Of a DNA stretch of 64,000 nucleotides, positions 7,636 through 16,133 are shown piece after piece (position 1 is the stretch's first letter; every line of letters starts with the position of its first letter). The position numbers and the translations under genes were made by a program. The stretch comes from Paraburkholderia mimosarum LMG 23256 = NBRC 106338 (GTDB taxonomy: Bacteria > Pseudomonadota > Gammaproteobacteria > Burkholderiales > Burkholderiaceae). The notes beneath the pieces are model-generated. The model made no database searches and had not been told where the DNA came from. It saw only the letters and a list, made by a program, of their open reading frames with translations. Location of the stretch: contig NZ_BBJJ01000013.1 of NCBI RefSeq assembly GCF_000739815.1, positions 1 to 64,000 of the forward strand. Direction: 5' to 3'.

Positions 7636-9347
7636 TCGCGTTGCACGAACTTCTCATGGCGACATGCCGTGAGCCGCGTAGCGTGGTTTGCGTCGATGGC
7701 GCGAATGTGACGGATTTCGCTACGTTCCGTGCGCATGCGCTGGGCATTGCGGCGCGCATGCGCACGCAGCCGGACGTGCGCTTCGTGCTATGGAGCGACG
7801 ATCCGTATCTATTCGCCTGCGCTTTATTCGGACTCCTTGCGGCAGGCAAGGAACCCGTGATTCCAGCGAACGCGGCGCCGGGCTATCTCGCCGAACTGAG
7901 CGACGCGTACGACGCAGTGCTCGACGAAAACGAGCTTGCCGCGTGGTGTGCCGATACGGCTGCGGTTCACCCCGACAAACCCGCCATGGCGATCGACGCG
8001 AACGCTCCGCTCACGCTCTTCACCTCGGGCAGCAGCGGCACGCCGAAGGCCGTTCACAAGACGCTCGCGCAATTCGACGCCGAAGTGCAAACGCTCGAAG
8101 CCGCGTGGGGCGCATTGCTGGCCGATGCCGCCGTGCTCGCGAGCGTTCCGCACCACCATATCTATGGTTTGCTGTTTCGCGTGTTCTGGCCGCTGGCCGC
8201 GGGGCGGCCGTTCGATCGCGCGACGTGCGCCGATCCGGCGCAACTGCAGGCGCGCATTGCCTCGTGTTCTGCGCGGCGTGGTGGGACCGTCGTCGTCTCG
8301 ACGCCCGCGCAACTCTCGCGCTGGCCCGATCTGCCTCGCTTCGCGACGCTCCTTCCACAACCGCTCGCGTTCTTCTCGTCGGGCGGCCCGCTGTCGCTCG
8401 ATACCGCGCAGCGCTATGCGGCCCAGTTCGGCGCCGCACCGCTGGAGATCTACGGCAGCACGGAGACGGGCGGCATCGCCTGGCGCAGGCAAGACGAAAC
8501 GCAAGCATGGACGCCCATGCCGGGCCTCGCCGTGCGCGCGGGCGCAGGCCAGCAGGGCGGCGCGCTGGAAGTGCGCTCGCCGCATCTCGGTCACGACGAC
8601 TGGCATCGCACCGATGACAAGGCCGCGTTCGACGAACACGGCCGCTTCGTGCTGCAAGGGCGTCTCGACCGCGTGGTCAAGCTCGACGGCAAGCGCGTCT
8701 CGCTCAGCGAGATCGAAAGCAAACTGCTGCTGCATCCCGGCGTTGTAGAAGCGAGGACCGTGCTGCTCGCAGGGGGCTCTCGCCAGCGCATTGGTGCGCT
8801 CGTTGCGCTCACCGCAGAGGGCCGCGAAGCACTGCGCCGCGATGGCCGCGTTCTGCTGCTGAAAGCGTTGCGCCGCCACCTCGCCGCCTGGTTCGATACA
8901 GTCGTGCTGCCTCGTCACTGGCGCATCCACCGCGCGCTGCCGGTCGACGCGCGCGGCAAGGTTCAGGCGCAAGCGGTCGCCCGCGCGTTTGCCGCGCGCG
9001 AAGAAGGGTTCGAACTGCTCGCGGAGTGGGACGAGGCCGAAGGGCGCGTGTTCGAGTTGCGCGTGCCGCACACGCTCGTTCATTTCGCAGGCCACTTTCC
9101 TGGCTTGCCGATTTTGCCCGGCGTCGTGCAGGTGGACTGGGCGATCCGCCTTGCGCATGAATGGGTGCCGGGCGCGCGCACGCTCGCCTCGGTCGAGCAG
9201 CTGAAGTTCACGGCGCCGGTGCCGCCAGGCGCGCTGCTCAGGCTCACGCTTGCGCACGATGCCGCGCGCCGGCGCGTGTCGTTCGTCTGGCGTGCTGGCG
9301 GGCGCGATTGCGCGTCCGGTGTCATCGGGTACAGGGAGCCCGCATGA
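7632..9347 (+). CDS. AMP-dependent acyl ligase fused to a hotdog dehydratase (ApeH-ApeI type)
   Basis: This is a two-domain enzyme of 571 residues. Residues about 1-450 are an acyl-adenylate-forming ligase, with the phosphate-binding loop LFTSGSSGTPKAVHKT (about residue 130), IYGSTETGGIAWR, and the DRVVKLDGKRVSLSEIE segment of the C-terminal subdomain. It would activate the aryl starter acid and load it onto a carrier protein. Residues about 465-571 are a hotdog-fold 3-hydroxyacyl dehydratase domain, with HFAGHFPGLPILPG and the following PGVVQVDWAI helix. In E. coli these activities are separate proteins, ApeH and ApeI. Here one frame joins them without a stop. The GTG start at 7632 overlaps the previous stop as GTGA. 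Confidence 0.88.
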   Translation: MIALHELLMATCREPRSVVCVDGANVTDFATFRAHALGIAARMRTQPDVRFVLWSDDPYLFACALFGLLAAGKEPVIPANAAPGYLAELSDAYDAVLDENELAAWCADTAAVHPDKPAMAIDANAPLTLFTSGSSGTPKAVHKTLAQFDAEVQTLEAAWGALLADAAVLASVPHHHIYGLLFRVFWPLAAGRPFDRATCADPAQLQARIASCSARRGGTVVVSTPAQLSRWPDLPRFATLLPQPLAFFSSGGPLSLDTAQRYAAQFGAAPLEIYGSTETGGIAWRRQDETQAWTPMPGLAVRAGAGQQGGALEVRSPHLGHDDWHRTDDKAAFDEHGRFVLQGRLDRVVKLDGKRVSLSEIESKLLLHPGVVEARTVLLAGGSRQRIGALVALTAEGREALRRDGRVLLLKALRRHLAAWFDTVVLPRHWRIHRALPVDARGKVQAQAVARAFAAREEGFELLAEWDEAEGRVFELRVPHTLVHFAGHFPGLPILPGVVQVDWAIRLAHEWVPGARTLASVEQLKFTAPVPPGALLRLTLAHDAARRRVSFVWRAGGRDCASGVIGYREPA

Positions 9348-11053
9348 CCTTCGCGGCCTGCATCGTCATTCCGATCTACAACCACAAGGACGCGATCGGC
9401 GGCACCGTGGCGAACCTGATCGTCCACGGGCTGCCGCTCATCGTCGTTGACGACGGCAGCGACGAAGCCACCCAGCAGGTGCTGGCGGATCTCGCGCGCC
9501 GCTACGCCGGCAAGCTCACGCTGCGGCGCCTGCCCGTAAACGGCGGCAAGGGCGCGGCGGTGATGGCCGGGCTGCGCGCCGCACGCGATGCGGGCTTTAC
9601 GCACGCGCTGCAGATCGACGCCGACGGCCAGCACGACGCCGCAGACGTTCCTCGCTTTCTCGCCGCCGCGCAGGCGAATCCGCGCGCGGTCGTGATCGGC
9701 CAGCCCGTGTATGACGAGAGCGTGCCCAAAGCGCGGCTCTACGGTCGCTACCTGACGCACGTGTGGGTCTGGATCGAGACGCTCTCGTTCACGATTCGCG
9801 ATTCGATGTGCGGATTCCGCCTGTATCCGCTCGACCTCGCGTGCGCGCTGATCGACAGCGTGAAGCTGCCCGGGCGCATGGATTTCGACATCGAAATTCT
9901 CGTGCGCCTGCACTGGCGGCGCGTGGCGTTCGTCTCCATTCCGACCGCCGTCACCTATGCGGCCGATGGCGTCTCGCACTTCGACGTGCTGTGGGACAAC
10001 GTGCGTATCAGCCGCAGCCATACGCGGCTCGTCGCCGGCATGCTCGCGCGTTTGCCGCTGCTGCTCGCGCACAGGGTTCTGCCGAGGCGCACGGATGCGA
10101 TCGACGGCGGCGCCCCCTGGTGGCGCACGGACGAGCGCGGCAGCCGCCTTGGCATGGCGCTGCTTGCCTTGAGCTGCCGCGTATTCGGGCGGCGCTTCAC
10201 GACGCTCTGGCTGCACCCGATCGTCGCTTACTTCCTGGTCACCGGCCGACCCGCGCGCGACGCCTCGCGCCGCTACTTCGACCGGCTGCGGCAATGCTCG
10301 CCGGAAGGTGGGACGCCGCGCGCCGGCTGGCTCACGGCCTACCGCCACATGCTCGCGTTCGCGCAATCGGGCTTCGACAAGCTCGCCGCCTGGACGGGCC
10401 GCGTCGATGAGACCGATGTGGAGATCGACGACCCGCGCGCGCTCGACGCGCTGATCGCGAGCGGGCGCGGCGCGCTCGTGATCGGTTCACACCACGGCAA
10501 TCTCGAGATGGCGCGGGCGCTCGCGGTGCGCGGCGCGCAAACGAAGGTGACGGCCATCGTCTACACGGAGCACGCGAAGCGCTTCAACAGCGTGCTGGCG
10601 CGCGCGCATCACGATTTCGCACAGCATCTCGTGCCGGTGAGCGACTTCGGGCCGCAAACGGCGCTCATGATGCAGGCGCGCATCGAGCGTGGCGAGCTGC
10701 TCGTGATCGTCGGCGACCGCACGCCGGCGCATGAATCCGGGCGCACGACCGAGGCCCTGTTTCTCGGCGAGACGGCTCCATTTGCTCAGGGCCCCTATGT
10801 ATTGGCGCATGCGCTCGCGTGTCCCGTTTATCTGTTGTTCTGCCTGAAAGAGCGCACGGGCTACCGGCTCTATTTCGAGCCGTTCGCCGAGCGCATCGAT
10901 CTGCCGCGGCGCGGCCGCGCCGAGCATATCGCGGCATGGGCGCAGCGCTTTGCCTCGCGCCTCGAACACTATTGCCGCAAGGCGCCTTACCAATGGTTCA
11001 ACTTCTACGATTTCTGGGCGCGCCCCAGTGGGGGAGCGAATGGCCGAACATGA
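9344..11053 (+). CDS. apeJ: glycosyltransferase family 2 fused to LpxL-type acyltransferase (ApeJ type)
   Basis: This is a bifunctional membrane-associated protein of 569 residues. Residues 1 to about 240 are a dolichol-phosphate-mannose-synthase-like glycosyltransferase 2 domain with the metal motif QIDADGQHDAADV (about residue 92). Residues about 345-569 are an LpxL/HtrB-like lauroyl acyltransferase domain with the HX4E catalytic motif in GSHHGNLEMARAL (about residue 383) and IVGDRTPAHESGR. The fusion is standard for aryl polyene clusters and is thought to build the lipid anchor bearing the polyene. The ATG at 9344 overlaps the ligase stop as ATGA. Confidence 0.88.
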   Translation: MTFAACIVIPIYNHKDAIGGTVANLIVHGLPLIVVDDGSDEATQQVLADLARRYAGKLTLRRLPVNGGKGAAVMAGLRAARDAGFTHALQIDADGQHDAADVPRFLAAAQANPRAVVIGQPVYDESVPKARLYGRYLTHVWVWIETLSFTIRDSMCGFRLYPLDLACALIDSVKLPGRMDFDIEILVRLHWRRVAFVSIPTAVTYAADGVSHFDVLWDNVRISRSHTRLVAGMLARLPLLLAHRVLPRRTDAIDGGAPWWRTDERGSRLGMALLALSCRVFGRRFTTLWLHPIVAYFLVTGRPARDASRRYFDRLRQCSPEGGTPRAGWLTAYRHMLAFAQSGFDKLAAWTGRVDETDVEIDDPRALDALIASGRGALVIGSHHGNLEMARALAVRGAQTKVTAIVYTEHAKRFNSVLARAHHDFAQHLVPVSDFGPQTALMMQARIERGELLVIVGDRTPAHESGRTTEALFLGETAPFAQGPYVLAHALACPVYLLFCLKERTGYRLYFEPFAERIDLPRRGRAEHIAAWAQRFASRLEHYCRKAPYQWFNFYDFWARPSGGANGRT

Positions 11054-12617
11054 CCTGATCGACGCCGGGGTCGGCACCGCTCCCGTGGTGATCGGCGGCC
11101 GCCGCTTGACGATCGAGGACGTCGTGGCGGTCGCGCGCGCAGGCGCTGCCGTGCGGCTCAGCGACGACCCGGCCTGGCGCGCGCGCATCGCGCGCGGCGC
11201 GGAGTTTCTTCGCCGTCATCTGGCGGCGGGCGCGACCGTGTACGGCGTCAATACGGGCTACGGCGACGCCTGTGTCGTCGATGTGCCGATGGCGCTCGTC
11301 GAGGCCCTGCCGCTGCAACTCACGCGCTATCACGGCTGCGGGATGGGCGAGCATCTCGATGAAGCGTCCACGCTCGCCGTGATCGCCGCACGCCTGAACT
11401 CGCTGGCTCATGGTCTTTCGGGCGTGCGGCCGGTGCTGCTCGAACGTCTCGCCGACCTCATCAATCATCGCGTGCTGCCGCGTATTCCCGCCGAAGGCTC
11501 GGTGGGCGCGAGCGGCGACCTCACGCCGCTTTCGTACGTCGCGGCGGCGCTGGTCGGCGAGCGCGCCGTGCAGTTTCGCGGCGCGCCGTGCGAGGCACGC
11601 GATGCGTGGAGCGCGCTCGGCCGCGAGCCGATCGTGCTCGCGCCCAAGGAAGGGCTCGCGCTGATGAACGGCACGGCGGTGATGACCGGCCTCGCCTGCC
11701 TCGCGTTCACGCGCGCGGCGCAGCTCGCGCGCCTGGCCGCACGACTCACCGCGCTCGCCACGGTGGCGCTCGACGGGCGCGCCGCGCACTTCGACGCGTT
11801 CATCTTCGAAGCCAAGCCGCACGCGGGGCAGGGCGAGGCGGCGGCCTGGATCCGCGCGGATCTCGCCGGTCGCCCGGACACGCCGGGTCACCGGCTGCAG
11901 GACCGCTATTCGATCCGCTGCGCGCCGCACGTGATCGGCGTGGCGAACGACGCACTCGTGTGGATGCGTCGCGACATCGAGAACGAACTGAACAGCGCGA
12001 ACGACAATCCGCTGATCGATCCCGACGGCGAGCGCGTGCTGCACGGCGGCAACTTCTACGGTGGCCATATCGCGTTCGCCATGGACGGCCTCAAGGCGGC
12101 CGTGGCGAATCTTGCCGATCTGATGGACCGGCAACTCGCGTTGCTCGTCGACGACAAGTTCAACAACGGTCTGCCGCGCAACCTCACGGGCGCGACGAGT
12201 GCGCGCGCGCCGATCAATCACGGCTTCAAGGCCATGCAGATATCGTCGTCGGCATGGACGGCGGAGGCGCTCAAGCACACGATGCCCGCGAGCGTGTTTT
12301 CCCGCTCCACCGAAGCGCACAACCAGGACAAGGTGAGCATGGGGACGATCGCGGCGCGCGACTGTTTGCGCGTGCTGCAACTGACCGAGCAGGTCGCGGC
12401 CGCCCATGCGCTCGCCACCGTGCAGGCGGCGCGCCTGCGGCTGCGCGGCAATGTAGAGACCGTGATTCCCGAGCCGCTTGCCGCGTTCATGGAAGACGTG
12501 GCCGTGACGTCGCCATTCGTCGACGAGGACCGCGCGCTCGAGCCCGAACTGCGCGCCATGACGGAGCGAATCGCGGCAGGCCATTTCCTCGGACGGAACG
12601 CGGGGGGCAGGCCATGA
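11040..12617 (+). CDS. aromatic amino-acid ammonia-lyase (histidine/tyrosine ammonia-lyase family)
   Basis: The family removes ammonia from an aromatic amino acid to give an alpha,beta-unsaturated acid; in this context tyrosine to 4-coumarate, or phenylalanine to cinnamate, would supply the aryl starter. The 525-residue length is usual. The MIO prosthetic group forms from Ala157-Ser158-Gly159 in SVGASGDLTPLSYV. Other family blocks present are YGVNTGYGD and NSANDNPLIDPDGE. The selectivity loop reads QLTRYHGCGMGEHL, not the SHAAG segment I associate with true histidine lyases, and a histidine there fits a tyrosine-type enzyme; this is inference. The ATG at 11040 overlaps the preceding gene by 14 bases. 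Confidence 0.9.
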   Translation: MAEHDLIDAGVGTAPVVIGGRRLTIEDVVAVARAGAAVRLSDDPAWRARIARGAEFLRRHLAAGATVYGVNTGYGDACVVDVPMALVEALPLQLTRYHGCGMGEHLDEASTLAVIAARLNSLAHGLSGVRPVLLERLADLINHRVLPRIPAEGSVGASGDLTPLSYVAAALVGERAVQFRGAPCEARDAWSALGREPIVLAPKEGLALMNGTAVMTGLACLAFTRAAQLARLAARLTALATVALDGRAAHFDAFIFEAKPHAGQGEAAAWIRADLAGRPDTPGHRLQDRYSIRCAPHVIGVANDALVWMRRDIENELNSANDNPLIDPDGERVLHGGNFYGGHIAFAMDGLKAAVANLADLMDRQLALLVDDKFNNGLPRNLTGATSARAPINHGFKAMQISSSAWTAEALKHTMPASVFSRSTEAHNQDKVSMGTIAARDCLRVLQLTEQVAAAHALATVQAARLRLRGNVETVIPEPLAAFMEDVAVTSPFVDEDRALEPELRAMTERIAAGHFLGRNAGGRP

Positions 12618-13054
12618 GCGAATCACGCAAGGTTGCGCCGGTATTGAGCGCGAGCGCGAACGTGGAAGTGCCGTTCCACGACGTGGACGCGATGAACGTC
12701 TGCTGGCACGGCCATTATCTGAAGTACTTCGAATTTGGCCGCGCGGCGTTGCTGCGCAAGTTCGACTACGACTATCGCGAGATGCAGGTGTCGGGCTACG
12801 TGTGGCCCGTGGTCGAAGCGCATTTGAAGTACGTGCGGCCCGCCGTTTACGGGCAGCAGCTCGAGGTGTGCGCGCACCTGATCGAGTATGAAAATCGTCT
12901 GAAAATCGGCTACGAAATCTACGATCGCGATTCGCGTACGCGGCTCACCAAGGGCTATACGATCCAGGTCGCCGTGAACGCCGCCACGCAGGTACTGCAG
13001 TTCGTCTCGCCGCCTGTCGTGCTCGAAAAGCTGGAGCGCGCATGGGCGCGTTGA
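12614..13054 (+). CDS. apeK: hotdog-fold thioesterase (ApeK type, 4-hydroxybenzoyl-CoA thioesterase-like)
   Basis: This is a thioesterase of 146 residues that probably hydrolyses stalled or finished acyl thioesters in the pigment pathway. The signature VEVPFHDVDAMNVCWHGHYLKYFEFGR (read in two parts: FHDVDAMNVCWHGHYL, then KYFEFGR) contains the Asp and the WH..Y pattern of YbgC and 4-hydroxybenzoyl-CoA thioesterases. The remaining strands, such as PAVYGQQLEVCAHLIEYENR, complete the hotdog fold. The ATG at 12614 overlaps the ammonia-lyase stop as ATGA, and the 3' end overlaps the LolA-like gene by 13 bases. Confidence 0.88.
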   Translation: MSESRKVAPVLSASANVEVPFHDVDAMNVCWHGHYLKYFEFGRAALLRKFDYDYREMQVSGYVWPVVEAHLKYVRPAVYGQQLEVCAHLIEYENRLKIGYEIYDRDSRTRLTKGYTIQVAVNAATQVLQFVSPPVVLEKLERAWAR

Positions 13055-13713
13055 AACGATGCGCGACTGTCGCCGCACTGATTGCGCTTCAGTCCATGTG
13101 GCTGCCGGCGCGGGCCGCGACGGCGCCCGCAAACCTGAGCACGAGCGCGAATGTCAGCGATGCTGCACTCGTCTCGCAGATCGCCTCGCGTCCCGCAGCC
13201 AATGGCGTGCGTGCGCATTTCACGCAAACGCAGACGCTCGCCGCGATGAAAGCCCCGCTCGTCAGCACGGGCTCGCTGCTGTTCTTTCGCGAGCGCGGCG
13301 TGATCTGGCAGATCGAGACGCCATACAAGAAGACGTGGATCATGCGCGACAGCGGCGTCACCGTGATCGATGCGGCCGGTCAGCGCATCCAGAACGGCAG
13401 TGCGCAAGGCGCGCGCGGTGCGGCCGAGATCGCGAAGATGATGCGGGCGATGCTAGCCGGCGACCTGAGCGCGCTGTACACGCAGTTCGACGTAACGGCG
13501 CGTGGCACAGCTTCGCAATGGCAGATGCGCCTCGTGCCGCGCCAGCCGCAAATCGCGCAGGCGCTGCGCGGCATCGAGATGGAAGGCGGCGACTTCCTGC
13601 ACGGCTTGCGCATCACCTTCGCCAACGGCGACGTCACGCAGTACGACTTTAGCGGCAGCGCGCAGGTCTCCGAACTGACGCCCGCCGACCAGAAGCTTTT
13701 CGGAACGCCATAG
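13042..13713 (+). CDS. apeL: LolA-like outer-membrane lipoprotein carrier (ApeL type)
   Basis: This is a periplasmic protein of 223 residues related to the lipoprotein carrier LolA. A cleavable signal peptide covers roughly residues 1-26 (ATVAALIALQSMWLPARA). The body has LolA-like repeats such as GVRAHFTQTQTLAAMKAPL and SGSLLFF-type strands. Aryl polyene and xanthomonadin clusters carry such a protein, likely to move the lipid-anchored pigment across the periplasm. The start at 13042 overlaps the thioesterase gene, and the stop overlaps the GTG of the exporter by one base. Confidence 0.85.
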   Translation: MGALKRCATVAALIALQSMWLPARAATAPANLSTSANVSDAALVSQIASRPAANGVRAHFTQTQTLAAMKAPLVSTGSLLFFRERGVIWQIETPYKKTWIMRDSGVTVIDAAGQRIQNGSAQGARGAAEIAKMMRAMLAGDLSALYTQFDVTARGTASQWQMRLVPRQPQIAQALRGIEMEGGDFLHGLRITFANGDVTQYDFSGSAQVSELTPADQKLFGTP

Positions 13714-16133
13714 TGGATTCTCTCGAGCTTCGCACCGCAACGCCGTCATGGCGGCAATGGATGCTGCGCGCAGCGTGGCTGCTGCTTGCCATGAGCGCGG
13801 CGCTGTATTGTGCCTGGCGCTTCGCGGGCCCCACGCCCTTGCAGACGAACCTGCTCGCGCTCTTGCCGGCGACCGAGGCCGACCCCGTGGCGGAGGAGGC
13901 CGTGGACCAGCTCGCGGGCGCGCTGGGCAACCGCGCCGTGCTGCTCGTCACGAGCAACGATGCGGCACGCGCAAAAGCGGCGGCCACGCAACTGGGCGCG
14001 ACGTTGAGCGCGAGCCATGCGTTTGCCTCGGTGACGGCGCAAGTCCCGCCGTTCGACCCGGGCCGTATCACGCGCTTCTACTTGCCGTACCGCTTCGGTA
14101 TGCTAACAAACAATGACCGCACGATCGCTGCCGGGAGCACCGAAACGCTGCGCGGCGCGCTCGCCGAACGCCTTTACGGATTGCCGGACGCGGGCCTCGC
14201 GACCTCGCTCGCCGACGATCCCTTCGGCTGGCTTCAGCATTGGCTCGCCGGCTTGCCGCTGGCGGCATCGAATTTGACCGTCGAGGACGGTTTCCTCGTT
14301 TCGCACCGTGCTAATACCACGAGTGTGCTCGTGATCGGCACGCTGCCCGGATCGGCTTACGAGTCCAACATTCAGCGCCGCGTGCTGCAAGCGGTCGCAA
14401 GCGCAGAGTCGGCGCTGAAGGCGGCGTGGCCCGACGCCACCATCGCGCGCGCAGGCGCCGTGTTCCATGCCGAAGCCGCGCGCCGCGCTTCAGAGCGCGA
14501 CGTCCATGTGATCGGCATCGTTTCGGCGGTGGGCGTCGCGCTGCTCATGCTGTGGATCTTCCGCTCGCCGAGGCTGATCCTGCTGGGTTTCGTTTCGACC
14601 GCACTCGGCATCGTGTGTGCGCTCGCGGCGACGATGCTCGTCTTCGGCAAGCTGCATCTGCTCACGCTCGTGTTCGGCGCCAGCCTGATCGGAGAGGCGG
14701 TCGACTATTCGATTCAGTACTTCGTCGTCTACCTGGGCACGCGGCGCGGCTGGGATTCGCGGCGCGGCGCGCGCGAAGTGCTGCCCGCGCTGACAGTCGC
14801 GCTCAGCACGAGTCTGCTCGGCTACGCGATTCTGGCGTTCGCACCATTCCCGGCGTTGCGGCAGATCGCCTGCTTTTCCATTGTCGGTATCTTCGTTGCG
14901 TTCGCATCGGTCATCGGCTTGCTGCCGAGCCTCCTGACGCGGCCCGCGCGGCGCAGTCCCCGCACGCTCTTCGCAGTGGCCGCGGCCTCGCTCGCGACAT
15001 GGCAGTCGCTGATCGGCGGCCGTCGCGCATGGGGCGTCGCGCTGGCGCTCGTGGTCGCCGCCGTGCCGGGCTGGCTGCAACTGCGCAGCGACGACGACAT
15101 TCATATGCTGATCCAGCGGGAACCGGCGCTGGTCGCGCAGGAGCGCATGGTGTCGAGCGCGGTGGGGGCCGACAACAGCGCGCAGTTCTTCGTCGTGCGC
15201 GGCGCGTCGCCCGAGGCCGTGCTCGAGCGCACCGAGGCGTTGTGCGTGCGACTCGCCACGCTCACGGGTGCATACGCGCTGAGCGGCTGGCAATCGGTGA
15301 CGTCGTTCGTGCCGTCCGAAGCGCGGCAGCGCGCCGATCGCGCGTGGCTCGGCGCGCACGTGTTCGCCGATCCCGCCGCCTTGCACTCGCTGCTGGGCGC
15401 AGCGGGCTTTCGCGACGACGTGGCGCAAGCGTGGCTCGATGCCTGGGCGCGCTCGGGCGCTTCCGTGCTGCATGTGGACGACTGGCTTGCCGAGCCCTGG
15501 TCGCAGCCGTTTCGGCACCTGTGGCTCGGGCGCTCGGTGAGCACGCCCGGTGCCTTCGCGGCGATCGTAGTTCCGCAGGGCGTATCCGCTGCGAACGAGC
15601 CCGCGCTGCTCGACGTCGCGCACGCGTTGCCAGGCGTGAGCTTCGTTGACAAGGCCGCGAGCGTATCGCGGCTCTTCGGCGTGTATCGGCAGGACGGCGC
15701 GATCTGGCTCGCTGGCGCGCTCACGCTCGTGCTCGCGCTGCTGATGTTCCGCTACGGCTGGCGGGCGGGCATTACGGTCGCGCTGCCCGTATGGCTCGCG
15801 ATCGGCGTGACGCTCGCCGCTTTCGGTTATGCGCACATGCGCATCAATCTCTTCAACATGCTGGCGCTGATGCTCGTGCTCGGCGTGGGCGCGAACTACG
15901 CCGTCTTTCTGCGCGAAGGCGCGATGCGCGCCGCCACCGATCGCGGCGCGGTATGGACCGGTGTCCTGCTTTCCGCCGCGACCACGTTGCTCTCGTTCGG
16001 CATGCTCGGCATGAGTTCGATGCCCGCGCTCAAGAGCTTTGGCGCCACACTGTCGCTCGGCATCATGGTGTCCGTCATGCTCGCGCCGATCGGAACAAGC
16101 GGCGTGCCCGCGAATCAACGGAGAAAGGCCTGA
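13713..16133 (+). CDS. apeM: MMPL/RND-superfamily exporter (ApeM type)
   Basis: This is an inner-membrane exporter of 806 residues. After a first helix (MLRAAWLLLAMSAALYCAWR) comes a large periplasmic domain, then a block of five helices beginning at about residue 265 (VIGIVSAVGVALLMLWIF). A second periplasmic domain follows, then a second helix block from about residue 665. This duplicated layout is that of MMPL proteins, which move lipids or polyketide lipids. In aryl polyene clusters it is the presumed pigment transporter. Translation probably begins at GTG 13713, overlapping the LolA-like stop; an internal ATG at 13761 would remove part of the N terminus. Confidence 0.87.
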   Translation: MDSLELRTATPSWRQWMLRAAWLLLAMSAALYCAWRFAGPTPLQTNLLALLPATEADPVAEEAVDQLAGALGNRAVLLVTSNDAARAKAAATQLGATLSASHAFASVTAQVPPFDPGRITRFYLPYRFGMLTNNDRTIAAGSTETLRGALAERLYGLPDAGLATSLADDPFGWLQHWLAGLPLAASNLTVEDGFLVSHRANTTSVLVIGTLPGSAYESNIQRRVLQAVASAESALKAAWPDATIARAGAVFHAEAARRASERDVHVIGIVSAVGVALLMLWIFRSPRLILLGFVSTALGIVCALAATMLVFGKLHLLTLVFGASLIGEAVDYSIQYFVVYLGTRRGWDSRRGAREVLPALTVALSTSLLGYAILAFAPFPALRQIACFSIVGIFVAFASVIGLLPSLLTRPARRSPRTLFAVAAASLATWQSLIGGRRAWGVALALVVAAVPGWLQLRSDDDIHMLIQREPALVAQERMVSSAVGADNSAQFFVVRGASPEAVLERTEALCVRLATLTGAYALSGWQSVTSFVPSEARQRADRAWLGAHVFADPAALHSLLGAAGFRDDVAQAWLDAWARSGASVLHVDDWLAEPWSQPFRHLWLGRSVSTPGAFAAIVVPQGVSAANEPALLDVAHALPGVSFVDKAASVSRLFGVYRQDGAIWLAGALTLVLALLMFRYGWRAGITVALPVWLAIGVTLAAFGYAHMRINLFNMLALMLVLGVGANYAVFLREGAMRAATDRGAVWTGVLLSAATTLLSFGMLGMSSMPALKSFGATLSLGIMVSVMLAPIGTSGVPANQRRKA

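Noticed and set aside
12955..13407. Minus-strand frame opposite the LolA-like gene
   Set aside because: Shadow of a coupled operon gene; no domain and wrong strand for the cluster.
14490..16118. Minus-strand open frame of over 500 codons opposite the MMPL exporter
   Set aside because: His/Arg/Glu-rich shadow composition and no ribosome site; the exporter frame explains the region.
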